Assembly (NCBI RefSeq): GCF_900105325.1
Contig: NZ_FNSU01000004.1
Coordinates: forward strand, 248,001 to 312,000
Source of the DNA: Pseudomonas marginalis
GTDB taxonomy: Bacteria > Pseudomonadota > Gammaproteobacteria > Pseudomonadales > Pseudomonadaceae
Direction: 5' to 3'
Length of the DNA: 64,000 nt
The notes below the pieces were generated by a model that was not told the DNA's origin, made no database searches, and saw nothing but the letters and a program-made list of their open reading frames with translations. The translations under genes and the position numbers were made by a program. Shown piece by piece: positions 36,124-45,597 of this stretch; within the stretch, counting starts at the first letter, position 1; every line of letters begins with the position of its first letter.

Positions 36124-36663
36124 TTATTGGCCTGTGCGAATACACAGCTCGGCCGTGGCGCGGATCATCGCCAGTTGCCGCAGCGGGTCGTTCAGCGGCT
36201 CATGCACCGCTTCGGCCAGCCAGTGAGGGCACTGCGGGTCGGTACGTTGGGGGGTGAAGTCCGCCAGTTGTTGCAGCAGGCGTGTTTGCAATTGATCCAG
36301 CTGCGGGCGAATCTGCTTCACCAGGTCCGGGCGCGGATCGTCGGGTGCCTTGCCCTGGAACTGCCAATCGGACAGGTGGGTGTACTGCACCAGCTTGTTT
36401 GCCTCGATCTGGGCCGAGAAGAATTGCTCGGCGGCGGCGGGTGCCAGTTTGTAGCTCGGCGCCTGGGCGACAACGCTGGCGATCACTTCTTGTTCGCGCT
36501 TCTTATCCTCTACAGGTTTTTTGCTGTCCCATTTGCTCAAGGCCACCTGGTCGGCGATCTCCAGGCGCTCGGCGATGCTGTTGAGTAAAGGCTCAAGCGT
36601 AGGTGGCGCAGCCAATGCACTGGCGCTGATAAAGAACAAAGTGAACGCAAGTCGATGTTTCAA
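36124..36663 (-). CDS. Secreted chorismate mutase (AroQ gamma class)
   Basis: 179 residues from a TTG start: (M)KHRLAFTLFFISASALAAPP is a signal peptide. No ATG or GTG gives a comparable signal and a longer frame would read through a REPIN, so TTG at 36661-36663 is preferred; GGGG lies about nine bases upstream. The periplasmic helical domain has LLNSIAERLEIADQVALSKWDSKKPVED (about 28-55), the AroQ-gamma core with Arg, Lys and Asp of the active site, and a Cys pair in the C-terminal extension (PQCPHW, AELCIRTGQ). It converts chorismate to prephenate outside the cytoplasm; its purpose there is unknown. Confidence 0.8.
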   Translation of the reverse strand: MKHRLAFTLFFISASALAAPPTLEPLLNSIAERLEIADQVALSKWDSKKPVEDKKREQEVIASVVAQAPSYKLAPAAAEQFFSAQIEANKLVQYTHLSDWQFQGKAPDDPRPDLVKQIRPQLDQLQTRLLQQLADFTPQRTDPQCPHWLAEAVHEPLNDPLRQLAMIRATAELCIRTGQ

Positions 36664-36675
36664 AGGAAATCCCCC

Positions 36676-36775
36676 TGTAGGAGCGAGCTTGCTCGCGAAG
36701 GTCGTTAACGATAACGCGTAAATGTTGAAGAAATGCGGTGCCCTGGCGTTTTTCGCGAGCAAGCTCGCTCCTACA
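36676..36775. repeat. REPIN of the GGAGCGAGCTTGCTCGCGAA family
   Basis: 100 bp: TGTAGGAGCGAGCTTGCTCGCGAA at the left and its inverse at the right, enclosing a loop with AACGATAACGCGT. A second copy of exactly the same length lies at 45471-45570. It is directly upstream of the chorismate mutase start codon (13 nt). Confidence 0.85.
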
Positions 36776-36880
36776 GTGGTCGCGTAGGGCTCAAGCCAAC
36801 CCCAAATCCACCGCCCTCCGTCTTCGATGGTCAGCCATATGCTCGACCGCCGAGCAGCCACCTGACAATCCCCAGGCAAA

Positions 36881-36906
36881 AAAAGACCTCCCGAAGGAGG
36901 TCTTTT
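36881..36906 (-). terminator. Rho-independent terminator of glnA
   Basis: AAAAGACCTCC / GGAGGTCTTTT stem of 11 bp with loop CGAA, followed on the minus strand by an A/T run. Lies 33 nt downstream of the glnA stop. Confidence 0.85.
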
Positions 36907-36938
36907 CGCATCACGCCACCTTAAGCAGCGCTACCGGA

Positions 36939-38345
36939 TCAGCAGCTGTAGTACAGCTCGTATTCCAGTGGGTGTACGAAGGTGCGTACTTTGATTTCTT
37001 CTTCGCTTTTCAGCTCGATGTAGGCATCGATGAAGTCGTCGCTGAATACGCCGCCTTTGGTCAGGAACGCACGGCCCTTGTCCAGCTCTTCCAGGGCTTC
37101 TTTCAGGCTGCCGCACACTTGTGGGATCTCTTTGGCCTCTTCAGGCGGCAGGTCGTACAAGTTTTTGTCGGCGGCGTCGCCAGGGTGGATCTTGTTCTGG
37201 ATACCGTCCAGGCCGGCCATGACCAGGGCAGCGAAGGCCAGGTATGGGTTGGCTGCTGGATCCGGGAAGCGAGCTTCGATACGGCGAGCGCGCGGGCTGG
37301 ATACGTAAGGAATACGGATCGAGGCGGAACGGTTGCGAGCCGAGTAGGCCAGCATGACCGGTGCTTCGAAACCTGGGACCAGACGCTTGTAGGAGTTGGT
37401 CGACGGGTTGGTGAAGCCGTTCAGGGCCTTACCGTGCTTGATGATGCCGCCGATGAAGTACAGGGCGGTGTCGGACAGGCCGGCATAACCTTCGCCAGCG
37501 AAGGTGTTCTTGCCTTCTTTGGCGATGGACAGGTGAACGTGCATACCCGAACCGTTATCGCCGTACAGTGGCTTAGGCATGAAGGTAGCGGTACGGCCGT
37601 AGGCATCAGCCACGTTGTGTACGCAGTACTTCAGGGTCTGGACTTCGTCAGCCTTGGCGACCAGGGTGTTGAACTTCACACCGATTTCGTTCTGGCCGGC
37701 AGTCGCCACTTCGTGGTGGTGAACTTCGATGACCAGGCCCATTTCTTCCATGGCGTTGCACATGGAGGTACGGATTTCGTGGTCGTGGTCGAACGGCGGA
37801 ACCGGGAAGTAGCCACCTTTGATGCCTGGACGGTGGCCTTTGTTGCCGCCTTCCACGTCCTGGTCGGACATCCACGAACCTTGTTCGGAGAAGATCTTGA
37901 ACATCGAACCGGAGATGTCGGACTTGAACTTGACCGAATCAAAGATGAAGAATTCCGGCTCCGGGCCTACGAATACGGTGTCGCCGATACCGGTGGACTT
38001 CAGGTATTCCTCGGCACGCTTGGCGATCGCACGTGGGTCGCGGTCGTAGCCTTGCATGGTCGAAGGCTCGATCACGTCGCAGACGATGATCAGGGTTGGG
38101 TCTTCGGTGAACGGGTCGAGGACGGCAGTGCTGTCGTCCGGCATCAGGATCATGTCGGAGGCTTCGATGCCTTTCCAGCCAGCGATGGAGGAGCCGTCGA
38201 ACATTTTGCCTTCTTCGAAGAAAGCATCATCCAGCGCGTCGCGAGCCGGCATGGTCACGTGGTGCTGAGTGCCTTTGGTGTCCGTGAAGCGCAGATCAAT
38301 CCATTTAACGTCATGATCTTTGATGAGTTGAACCGACTTCGACAT
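36939..38345 (-). CDS. glnA: Glutamine synthetase, type I
   Basis: 468 residues. [22 protein letters not shown] start; [23 protein letters not shown] (ammonia/glutamate site), and adenylylation site Tyr397 in KNLYDLP. Dodecameric; makes glutamine from glutamate and ammonia and is controlled by adenylylation. Upstream on the minus strand are a sigma-54 promoter (38449-38463) and an NtrC-like site (38567-38583), consistent with NtrBC control from the same neighbourhood. Confidence 0.98.
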   Translation of the reverse strand: MSKSVQLIKDHDVKWIDLRFTDTKGTQHHVTMPARDALDDAFFEEGKMFDGSSIAGWKGIEASDMILMPDDSTAVLDPFTEDPTLIIVCDVIEPSTMQGYDRDPRAIAKRAEEYLKSTGIGDTVFVGPEPEFFIFDSVKFKSDISGSMFKIFSEQGSWMSDQDVEGGNKGHRPGIKGGYFPVPPFDHDHEIRTSMCNAMEEMGLVIEVHHHEVATAGQNEIGVKFNTLVAKADEVQTLKYCVHNVADAYGRTATFMPKPLYGDNGSGMHVHLSIAKEGKNTFAGEGYAGLSDTALYFIGGIIKHGKALNGFTNPSTNSYKRLVPGFEAPVMLAYSARNRSASIRIPYVSSPRARRIEARFPDPAANPYLAFAALVMAGLDGIQNKIHPGDAADKNLYDLPPEEAKEIPQVCGSLKEALEELDKGRAFLTKGGVFSDDFIDAYIELKSEEEIKVRTFVHPLEYELYYSC

Positions 38346-38448
38346 AGTGTCCTCCGGGTGGCTTCGGGCTGGGGTAGTGGAGTTAGCCCTTAGAATGTGG
38401 GTGATGCCGGCGCGGATAGTCCGCCATGGCAACCTGCCTCACAAGAGA

Positions 38449-38463
38449 GCAAATTGCATGCCA
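38449..38463 (-). promoter_or_regulatory. Sigma-54 promoter of glnA
   Basis: Minus strand TGGCATGCAATTTGC, GG and GC exactly 10 bases apart, TTGC intact, followed by T. Predicted start about 12 nt further, leaving a leader of some 90 nt. Confidence 0.8.
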
Positions 38464-38566
38464 GTGCGCCAACATGGGTTTTTTGCTCCAAAAACGCCCT
38501 ATAAAGGGTACATAGCGACAAAAGCCTGAAATACGAGCACCGAAATGTGGCGCAAGGCGATGCAAA

Positions 38567-38583
38567 TGCACCTCTTTAGTGCG
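38567..38583. promoter_or_regulatory. NtrC-binding-like palindrome upstream of glnA
   Basis: TGCACC-TCTTT-AGTGCG matches NtrC consensus TGCACY-N5-RGTGCA with one mismatch. Its centre is about 125 bp upstream of the -12 element, the usual enhancer distance. Confidence 0.55.
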
Positions 38584-38631
38584 AGTCGAGTGTTGTGCAT
38601 ATTAACTGGTTAAACCTTGAGCGATTTCCGC

Positions 38632-38637
38632 TATAAT
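38632..38637 (+). promoter_or_regulatory. -10 box of thiI
   Basis: Exact TATAAT, 42 nt before the thiI ATG. The -35 region (TTAAAC at 38610) is weak. Confidence 0.45.
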
Positions 38638-38679
38638 CCGCGCCCCCCTTTTTCGGCAGGCCCTGCGCGCGCTGTTTCC

Positions 38680-40134
38680 ATGAAATTAATCGTTAAAGTC
38701 TTCCCCGAGATCACCATCAAGAGCCGACCGGTACGGATGCGTTTCATCCGTCAGTTGGCCAAGAACATCCGTGCCGTGCTCCGCGATCTGGACCCGGCTG
38801 TGGTGGTGAACGGTGTGTGGGACAACCTCGAGCTGGAAACCCGCCTGACCGACGTCAAAGCCTTGAAGGACATGACCGAGCGCCTGAGCTGCATGCCGGG
38901 TATCGCGCATTTCCTGCAGGTGGATGAGTACCCGCTGGGGGACTTCGACGACATCACCGAAAAATGCAAACGGCACTTCGGCGACAGCCTTGAAGGCAAG
39001 ATTTTTTCGGTGCGGTGCAAGCGTGCCGGCAAGCACCCGTTCAGCTCCATGGACGTCGAGAAATACGTCGGCAGCAAGCTGCGTCGCGAGTGCGGCGCCG
39101 CAGGAATTTCCCTCAAGGCGCCGCAAATTGAAGTGCGCATGGAAATTCGCGACCAACGGTTGTTTGTGATTCACAGCCAGCACGACAGCATCGGCGGCTA
39201 CCCGCTGGGCGCCCTGGAACAGACCCTGGTCCTCATGTCCGGCGGTTTCGATTCCACGGTGGCGGCCTACCAGATCATGCGCCGCGGCCTGATGAGCCAC
39301 TTCTGCTTCTTTAACCTGGGCGGGCGTGCACACGAATTGGGCGTGATGGAGGTTGCGCACTTTATCTGGAAGAAGTACGGCAGCTCCCAGCGCGTGCTAT
39401 TTGTGAGCGTACCGTTCGAGGAAGTGCTGGGCGAAATTCTCGGTAAAGTCGATAACAGTCATATGGGCGTAGTTTTGAAGCGTATGATGTTGCGCGCTGC
39501 GTCCCGAATCGCCGATCAGTTGCAGATCGACGCGCTGGTGACCGGTGAAGCGATTTCCCAGGTTTCCAGCCAGACGCTGCCGAACCTGTCACTGATCGAC
39601 TGCGTGACTGAAAAGCTGGTACTGCGTCCGCTGATCGCCAGCCACAAGCAGGACATCATCGACTTGGCAGAAGAAATCGGCACCGCCGACTTTGCCAAGC
39701 ACATGCCTGAATATTGCGGGGTCATTTCGGTGAACCCCAAGACCCACGCCAAGCGCAACCGCGTGGAGTACGAAGAACAACAGTTTGATATGGCGGTTCT
39801 GGAGCGTGCGCTCGAGAACGCCAAGCTGGTCCCGATCGATCGTGTGATCGACGAACTGGGCCAGGATGTGCAGATCGAAGAAGTCAGCGAAGCCCTGGCC
39901 GGACAAATCGTCATCGACATCCGTCACCCGGATGCCGCTGAAGATGAGCCGCTGGAAGTCGCCGGCATCGACGTACAAACGCTGCCGTTCTATGCATTGA
40001 ACGCGCGTTTCAAGGAACTGGATAACAGCCGTCAGTACCTGTTGTATTGCGACAAAGGCGTGATGAGTCGCCTGCATGCCCACCATTTGCTCAGTGAGGG
40101 GCATGCCAATGTGCGCGTTTATCGACCGAGCTAA
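38680..40134 (+). CDS. thiI: tRNA 4-thiouridine synthetase / thiamine sulphur transfer protein
   Basis: 484 residues. N-terminal ferredoxin-like and THUMP domain ([22 protein letters not shown] ...), PP-loop ATPase motif SGGFDST (about 188-194), conserved Cys in MPEYCGV, and C-terminal rhodanese domain with catalytic Cys457 in [11 protein letters not shown]. Makes s4U8 in tRNA and, with the rhodanese domain, the thiazole of thiamine. The ATG at 38680 follows the promoter and matches the family start; the frame upstream is open but overlaps the promoter. Confidence 0.96.
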   Translation: MKLIVKVFPEITIKSRPVRMRFIRQLAKNIRAVLRDLDPAVVVNGVWDNLELETRLTDVKALKDMTERLSCMPGIAHFLQVDEYPLGDFDDITEKCKRHFGDSLEGKIFSVRCKRAGKHPFSSMDVEKYVGSKLRRECGAAGISLKAPQIEVRMEIRDQRLFVIHSQHDSIGGYPLGALEQTLVLMSGGFDSTVAAYQIMRRGLMSHFCFFNLGGRAHELGVMEVAHFIWKKYGSSQRVLFVSVPFEEVLGEILGKVDNSHMGVVLKRMMLRAASRIADQLQIDALVTGEAISQVSSQTLPNLSLIDCVTEKLVLRPLIASHKQDIIDLAEEIGTADFAKHMPEYCGVISVNPKTHAKRNRVEYEEQQFDMAVLERALENAKLVPIDRVIDELGQDVQIEEVSEALAGQIVIDIRHPDAAEDEPLEVAGIDVQTLPFYALNARFKELDNSRQYLLYCDKGVMSRLHAHHLLSEGHANVRVYRPS

Positions 40135-40273
40135 GAGCCCGGGGCTGTTTGCCTGTGGCCTGCGTCACCGGCCCCCCGACTCTGCCGTCAAGCTGTAACG
40201 GCAAGGCCTGACTCTACTGTTAATCGCTGCCACGACCTGTCAGCACACCGAATCCTCTGATCGAGATACACAA

Positions 40274-42094
40274 GTGATCGAAAATCTACGTAACATCGCC
40301 ATCATTGCTCACGTTGACCATGGTAAAACCACCCTGGTAGACAAACTCCTGCGTCAATCCGGCACCCTGGAGCGCAACGAGCTCAACGACGAGCGCGTGA
40401 TGGACTCCAACGACCAGGAAAAAGAGCGCGGTATTACCATCCTGGCAAAAAACACCGCTATCAACTGGAACGGCTACCACATCAACATCGTGGATACCCC
40501 GGGCCACGCCGACTTCGGCGGCGAAGTAGAACGCGTAATGTCGATGGTTGACTCCGTTCTGCTGCTGGTTGACGCTCTAGACGGCCCTATGCCGCAAACC
40601 CGTTTCGTGACCAAGAAGGCTTTCGAAGCCGGCCTGCGTCCGATCGTGTGCATCAACAAGGTTGACCGTCCAGGCGCGCGTCCGGACTGGGTTCTGGACC
40701 AGATCTTCGACCTGTTCGACAACCTGGGTGCCACCGAAGAACAGCTGGACTTCAAAGTCGTCTACGCCTCGGCCCTGAACGGCATTGCCGGTCTGGAACA
40801 CACCGACATGGCTGAAGACATGACCCCGCTGTACCAGTCGATCGTCGACAACGTACCGGCGCCTAAAGTTGACCGTGATGGTCCGTTCCAGATGCAAATC
40901 TCGGCACTGGACTACAACAGCTTCCTGGGTGTTATCGGCGTTGGCCGTATCGCTCGTGGTAGCGTCAAGCCGAACACCCCGGTTGTTGCTATCGGCGCCG
41001 ACGGCAAGAAGCGTAACGGTCGTATCCTGAAGCTGATGGGTCACCACGGTCTGCACCGTATCGACGTTGAAGAAGCTTTCGCTGGCGACATCGTCTGCGT
41101 GAGCGGCATGGACTCCCTGTTCATCTCCGACACCCTGTGCCAGCCGGACAACGTTGAGGCGATGAAGCCTCTGACCGTTGACGAGCCAACCGTTTCCATG
41201 ACCTTCCAGGTAAACGACTCGCCTTTCTGCGGTAAAGAAGGCAAGTTCGTGACTTCCCGTAACATCAAGGAACGTCTGGACAAAGAGCTGCTGTACAACG
41301 TTGCACTGCGCGTTGAAGAAGGCGACTCGGCTGACAAGTTCAAGGTTTCCGGCCGTGGTGAGCTGCACCTCTCGGTACTGATCGAAACCATGCGTCGCGA
41401 AGGCTTCGAAATGGGCGTTGGTCGTCCAGAAGTGATCATCCGTCAGGTTGACGGCGTGAAGCAGGAACCGTTCGAAAACGTCACCATCGACACCCCGGAA
41501 GAATCCCAGGGCAAGGTCATGGAAGAGATGGGCCTGCGTAAGGGCGACCTGACCAACATGGTGCCGGATGGCAAAGGCCGTGTGCGTCTGGAATACAACA
41601 TTCCTGCTCGTGGTCTGATCGGTTTCCGTAACCAGTTCCTGACCCTGACCAACGGTGCTGGCATCCTGACCTCGATCTTCGATCGCTACGACACCATGAA
41701 GTCCGGCGACATGTCCGGCCGTCAGAACGGTGTCCTGGTATCGGTAGAAACCGGCAAGGCACTGACCTACTCCCTGGAAACCCTCCAGGCGCGTGGCAAG
41801 CTGTTCGTTGAGCACGGTCAAGAGATCTACAACGGTCAGATCGTTGGTCTGAACAGCCGTGACAACGACATGGGCGTCAACCCAACCAAAGGCAAGAAGC
41901 TCGACAACATGCGTGCTTCGGGCAAAGACGAAACCATCGCCCTGGTCCCACCTGTTCGCTTCACCCTGGAACAGGCCCTGGAATTCATCCAGGACGACGA
42001 GCTGTGCGAAGTCACGCCTAAGTCGATCCGCCTGCGTAAGAAGATCCTGGACGAAGGCGAGCGTACCCGCGCTGCCAAGAAAGCCAAGAACTGA
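40274..42094 (+). CDS. typA: Ribosome-associated GTPase TypA/BipA
   Basis: 606 residues from a GTG start (conserved protein start [20 protein letters not shown]). G1 AHVDHGKT, G3 [10 protein letters not shown]4 NKVDRP. Elongation-factor-like domains follow to a C-terminal OB-like domain. Acts in ribosome assembly and stress response. A strong terminator follows. Confidence 0.97.
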   Translation: MIENLRNIAIIAHVDHGKTTLVDKLLRQSGTLERNELNDERVMDSNDQEKERGITILAKNTAINWNGYHINIVDTPGHADFGGEVERVMSMVDSVLLLVDALDGPMPQTRFVTKKAFEAGLRPIVCINKVDRPGARPDWVLDQIFDLFDNLGATEEQLDFKVVYASALNGIAGLEHTDMAEDMTPLYQSIVDNVPAPKVDRDGPFQMQISALDYNSFLGVIGVGRIARGSVKPNTPVVAIGADGKKRNGRILKLMGHHGLHRIDVEEAFAGDIVCVSGMDSLFISDTLCQPDNVEAMKPLTVDEPTVSMTFQVNDSPFCGKEGKFVTSRNIKERLDKELLYNVALRVEEGDSADKFKVSGRGELHLSVLIETMRREGFEMGVGRPEVIIRQVDGVKQEPFENVTIDTPEESQGKVMEEMGLRKGDLTNMVPDGKGRVRLEYNIPARGLIGFRNQFLTLTNGAGILTSIFDRYDTMKSGDMSGRQNGVLVSVETGKALTYSLETLQARGKLFVEHGQEIYNGQIVGLNSRDNDMGVNPTKGKKLDNMRASGKDETIALVPPVRFTLEQALEFIQDDELCEVTPKSIRLRKKILDEGERTRAAKKAKN

Positions 42095-42112
42095 GTTAAC
42101 TCAGGCTGAATG

Positions 42113-42147
42113 AAAAACGCCCCCGGTCGAAAGGCCGGGGGCGTTTT
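42113..42147 (+). terminator. Rho-independent terminator of typA
   Basis: AAAAACGCCCCCGG / CCGGGGGCGTTTTT with an intervening TCGAAAGG loop and a T8 run. Very strong. Confidence 0.95.
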
Positions 42148-42178
42148 TTTTGCCTGCAATTTGTGTTGTGCGGGCTCT

Positions 42179-42332
42179 TGTAGTGAGCGGGCTTGCCCCG
42201 CGCTGGGTGGCGAAGCCACCCCAAATCCAGGCACCTGAGTTTTATCTGGAAAAATGCAGAGACCGGGTTAGGGCCGCTTCGCAGCCCAGCGCGGGGCAAG
42301 CCCGCTCACCACAACAAGCCCGCTCACTACAA
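42179..42332. repeat. Third-type REP pair (GTAGTGAGCGGGCTTGCCCCGCGCTGG), with a partial duplication
   Basis: Left arm 42179-42207 TGTAGTGAGCGGGCTTGCCCCGCGCTGG in outline, right arm the inverse at 42290-42318. The right end is extended by a second 18-nt copy of CAAGCCCGCTCACTACAA. Loop is about 80 nt with small hairpins. Differs from the other two REP families in the window. Confidence 0.75.
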
Positions 42333-42340
42333 GGTTGTGA

Positions 42341-42775
42341 TCAGAACTTGTCGAGGGTCTTGAACTTGGTCTCGCGCACCACTTCCTTCGGCTTGTACGC
42401 GCAATACCCCGGGCGCGGCCCGATCTTCGGGTGGTTGCGGCAAGTATCCGGGCGCTTGTCATAAATAGTGCAGAAGCGCGTCTTACGATCCAGGTACAGG
42501 CAGTCGTTGTTGCTCATGCGCTGCAGGGTAAAAATCTCGGATTTGTTGTTGTAGCGCTCGACGATGCCTTCCTTCTGCAACCGCTTGGCGATGTTCTTCG
42601 GCGGGTCGCCGCGCTCGAATTCATCGACGATGCCAATGCGGATCAGGTCCTTGATCTTCACCTCAACCGGCAGCGTGCAGCAGCTGGACACGCAGCCGCC
42701 GCACATATGGGCGGAATATTTCTGCCAAGTCTCGAGACGGTCGAGTTCCGCGGCGGCGATCAGTTGAGGCTTCAT
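42341..42775 (-). CDS. YkgJ-family cysteine cluster protein
   Basis: 144 residues from MKPQLIAAAELDRLETW; a longer frame starts 14 codons earlier but lacks the family start. Nine Cys residues, in CGGCVSSCC (about 25-33) and CLYLDRKTRFCTIYDKRPDTC, the zinc or iron-sulphur binding cluster pattern of the YkgJ/CxxCxxCC family. Function unknown, probably metal binding. Lies between REP sequence and the divergent glgP. Confidence 0.85.
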   Translation of the reverse strand: MKPQLIAAAELDRLETWQKYSAHMCGGCVSSCCTLPVEVKIKDLIRIGIVDEFERGDPPKNIAKRLQKEGIVERYNNKSEIFTLQRMSNNDCLYLDRKTRFCTIYDKRPDTCRNHPKIGPRPGYCAYKPKEVVRETKFKTLDKF

Positions 42776-43013
42776 CGGGGTTCCAAAAGGTGGGGCTGTA
42801 TCCGGGCGCGCGATCATACCGGGATTGGTGGTTTTTTGAACAATATTTTGCGTATTTCAGCTCAAAGGCTGGACATGGGCCGATCGGGCACGACCCCTGC
42901 ATCAAATGCCTGTAAAGGTGAATGAGTTAAAAAACTGCCGAACCAGAGCGTCTACCGTCTGTCAGACCGACTAGGCTCTAGCAACTCTTTCAATCTCGCC
43001 CGAGGTCACACCG

Positions 43014-45464
43014 ATGTCTCAGGAACCGCTTGCACGAGAAGCAGAGGTAGCCGCATTCCGCGATGCTGTCTTGACCAAACTCACCTACGCGGTGGGCAAA
43101 GACCCGGACCATGCCTTCGACCATGACTGGTTCGAAGCCATTGCCTTGGCCGCCCGCGACCAGATGGTCGACCACTGGATGGATCACACGCGGCGTATCT
43201 ACCGCAAAGGCCAGAAGCGGGTTTATTACCTCTCCCTGGAATTCCTTATCGGCCGCCTGCTCTACGACAGCCTGAGCAACCTCGGCGTGCTGGAGATCGC
43301 TCGCGAAGCCTTGTCCGAGCTGGGTGTGGACCTCGAACGCATTCGCCTGCTGGAGCCCGACGCGGCGCTTGGCAACGGCGGCCTCGGCCGTCTGGCCGCG
43401 TGCTTTATGGAAAGCATGTCGACCTTGGGCATTGCCGGCCATGGTTATGGCATTCGTTATGAGCACGGCTTGTTCCGCCAGGCGATTGTCGATGGCTGGC
43501 AGCAGGAACAGACCGAACGCTGGCTGGATTTCGGCAACCCGTGGGAATTCGAGCGGGCCGAGGTGATTTACCCGATTGGCTTTGGCGGCAGCGTCGAGAC
43601 CCTGCCGGATGCCTCCGGCAAGCTGATCCAAGTGTGGACGCCCAACGAAACCGTGCGTGCCGTTGCCTACGACACCCCGGTGGTCGGCTGGCGCGGCGCC
43701 AGCGTGAATACCTTGCGCCTGTGGCGTGCCCGTGCGGTGGAAGACCTGCACCTGGAGCGCTTCAACGCCGGTGACCACCTGGGCGCCGTCGCCGAAGTGG
43801 CCCGCGCCGAGAGCATCTCCCGAGTGCTTTACCCGGCGGACAGCACCGAAGCGGGGCAGGAACTGCGCCTGCGCCAGGAATACTTCTTCGTCGCCGCCTC
43901 CTTGCAAGACCTGTTGCGCCGCCACAAAAACATGCACGGCTCGGTCCTGAGCCTGGGCGAACACGCGGCGATCCAACTCAACGACACCCACCCCTCGATC
44001 GCCGTGGCTGAGTTGATGCGCCAGTTGGTCGACCTGCACGACATTCCGTGGGAAGCCGCGTGGGATGTGACCGTCGAAACCCTGTCGTACACCAACCACA
44101 CCCTGTTGCCCGAAGCCCTGGAAACCTGGCCGGTCGGCCTGATGGAGCGCATGCTGCCCCGGCACATGCAGATCATCTACCTGATCAACGCCCAGCACAT
44201 CGATGCGCTGCGCGCCAAGGGCATCCATGACTTCGACGTGCTGCGCGCTGTGTCCCTGATCGAAGAAGACAACGGCCGCCGTGTGCGCATGGGCAATCTG
44301 GCGTTCCTCGGCTCCCACAGCGTCAACGGCGTGTCCGGCCTGCACACCCAACTGATGCGCAGCACGGTGTTCTCCGAGCTGCACAAGCTCTACCCGGAGC
44401 GCATCAACAACAAGACCAACGGCATTACCTTCCGCCGCTGGCTGTACCAGGCCAACCCCAAGCTCACCGATATGCTGGTGGAAGCCTTGGGCCCGGACAT
44501 TCTCGACAACATCGAAACCCGCCTGGGCGAGCTGGAAACCTTCGCCGAGAAACAGACCTTCCGCAAAGCCTTTGCCGACCAGCGCCTGCACAGCAAGCGT
44601 GCGCTGGCCGAGATCATCCATGAGCGCCTGGGCATTTCGGTGAACCCGGCGGCGATGTTCGACGTGCAGGTCAAGCGTATCCACGAATACAAGCGCCAGT
44701 TGCTCAACCTGCTGCACACCGTGGCGCTGTACCAGGCGATCCGTGCCGAGCCGGGCACCGACTGGGTGCCACGGGTGAAGATCTTCGCGGGCAAGGCGGC
44801 GGCCAGCTATCACCAGGCCAAGTTGATCATCAAGCTGACCAACGACATCGCGCGCACCGTCAACAACGACCCGACCGTACGTGGGCTGCTCAAGGTGGTG
44901 TTCCTGCCCAACTACAACGTCAGTCTGGCGGAAAGCATCATCCCGGCGGCGGACTTGTCGGAGCAGATCTCCACCGCCGGCTTTGAAGCTTCGGGCACCA
45001 GCAACATGAAGTTCGGCCTCAACGGCGCGCTGACCATCGGCACCATGGACGGCGCCAACGTGGAGATGCACGAGCGCGTGGGCGCCGATCACATGTTTAT
45101 CTTCGGTCTCAGCGCACAGCAGGTCGAGGCACGTAAACACGCCGGGGAATTCAACGCCGGGCCCGATATTGCGGCGTCCCATCGTCTGAACGATGTGCTG
45201 CAAGCGATTCGGGGCGGGGTGTTCTCGCCGGACGATCCGGGCCGCTATGTGGGCTTGATCGACGGGTTGATCGACTACGACCGCTTCCTGGTCTGCGCCG
45301 ACTTCGATTCCTACTGGGACGCCCAGGCGCGGGTCGAAGCGCATTGGCATGATTCCAAGGCGTGGTGGCGTTCGGCGGTGCTCAATACCGCACGGATGGG
45401 CTGGTTCTCGTCGGACCGGACGATCCGCGAGTACGCTACGGAAATCTGGAAAGCCCTCGACTAG
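43014..45464 (+). CDS. glgP: Glycogen/maltodextrin phosphorylase
   Basis: 816 residues, GT35. Glucose/phosphate site loops ALGNGGLGRLAACFMES (about 116-132), KTNGITFRRWL, and the PLP lysine in SGTSNMKFGLNGALTIGT (about residue 665). Length is typical of bacterial GlgP. Releases glucose-1-phosphate from glycogen or maltodextrin. No other glg gene is in the window, and an REPIN ends the gene 7 nt after the stop. Confidence 0.95.
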   Translation: MSQEPLAREAEVAAFRDAVLTKLTYAVGKDPDHAFDHDWFEAIALAARDQMVDHWMDHTRRIYRKGQKRVYYLSLEFLIGRLLYDSLSNLGVLEIAREALSELGVDLERIRLLEPDAALGNGGLGRLAACFMESMSTLGIAGHGYGIRYEHGLFRQAIVDGWQQEQTERWLDFGNPWEFERAEVIYPIGFGGSVETLPDASGKLIQVWTPNETVRAVAYDTPVVGWRGASVNTLRLWRARAVEDLHLERFNAGDHLGAVAEVARAESISRVLYPADSTEAGQELRLRQEYFFVAASLQDLLRRHKNMHGSVLSLGEHAAIQLNDTHPSIAVAELMRQLVDLHDIPWEAAWDVTVETLSYTNHTLLPEALETWPVGLMERMLPRHMQIIYLINAQHIDALRAKGIHDFDVLRAVSLIEEDNGRRVRMGNLAFLGSHSVNGVSGLHTQLMRSTVFSELHKLYPERINNKTNGITFRRWLYQANPKLTDMLVEALGPDILDNIETRLGELETFAEKQTFRKAFADQRLHSKRALAEIIHERLGISVNPAAMFDVQVKRIHEYKRQLLNLLHTVALYQAIRAEPGTDWVPRVKIFAGKAAASYHQAKLIIKLTNDIARTVNNDPTVRGLLKVVFLPNYNVSLAESIIPAADLSEQISTAGFEASGTSNMKFGLNGALTIGTMDGANVEMHERVGADHMFIFGLSAQQVEARKHAGEFNAGPDIAASHRLNDVLQAIRGGVFSPDDPGRYVGLIDGLIDYDRFLVCADFDSYWDAQARVEAHWHDSKAWWRSAVLNTARMGWFSSDRTIREYATEIWKALD

Positions 45465-45470
45465 ATCTAC

Positions 45471-45570
45471 TGTAGGAGCGAGCTTGCTCGCGAAAAACGC
45501 CAACGATAACGCGTGCTTTCTGATTTAACGCGGTATCTTTGCGTTCTTCGCGAGCAAGCTCGCTCCTACA
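45471..45570. repeat. REPIN of the GGAGCGAGCTTGCTCGCGAA family, second copy
   Basis: 100 bp, same ends and same AACGATAACGCGT in the loop as the copy at 36676-36775. Lies between glgP and the DUF2339 gene. Confidence 0.85.
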
Positions 45571-45597
45571 GCACGGTTTGTTTAGGGAATATCGACC

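Larger units (their letters stand above)
38346..38679. other. Divergent glnA-thiI control region
   Basis: 334 bp without a gene. Contains the glnA sigma-54 promoter, an NtrC-like palindrome, a weaker similar half-palindrome around 38537-38552, and the TATAAT box of thiI at 38632-38637. Confidence 0.6.

Noticed and set aside
42990..45503. Long open frame (837 codons) on the minus strand
   Set aside because: It lies fully opposite glgP, which has all phosphorylase motifs; the antisense frame is a by-product of high third-position GC.
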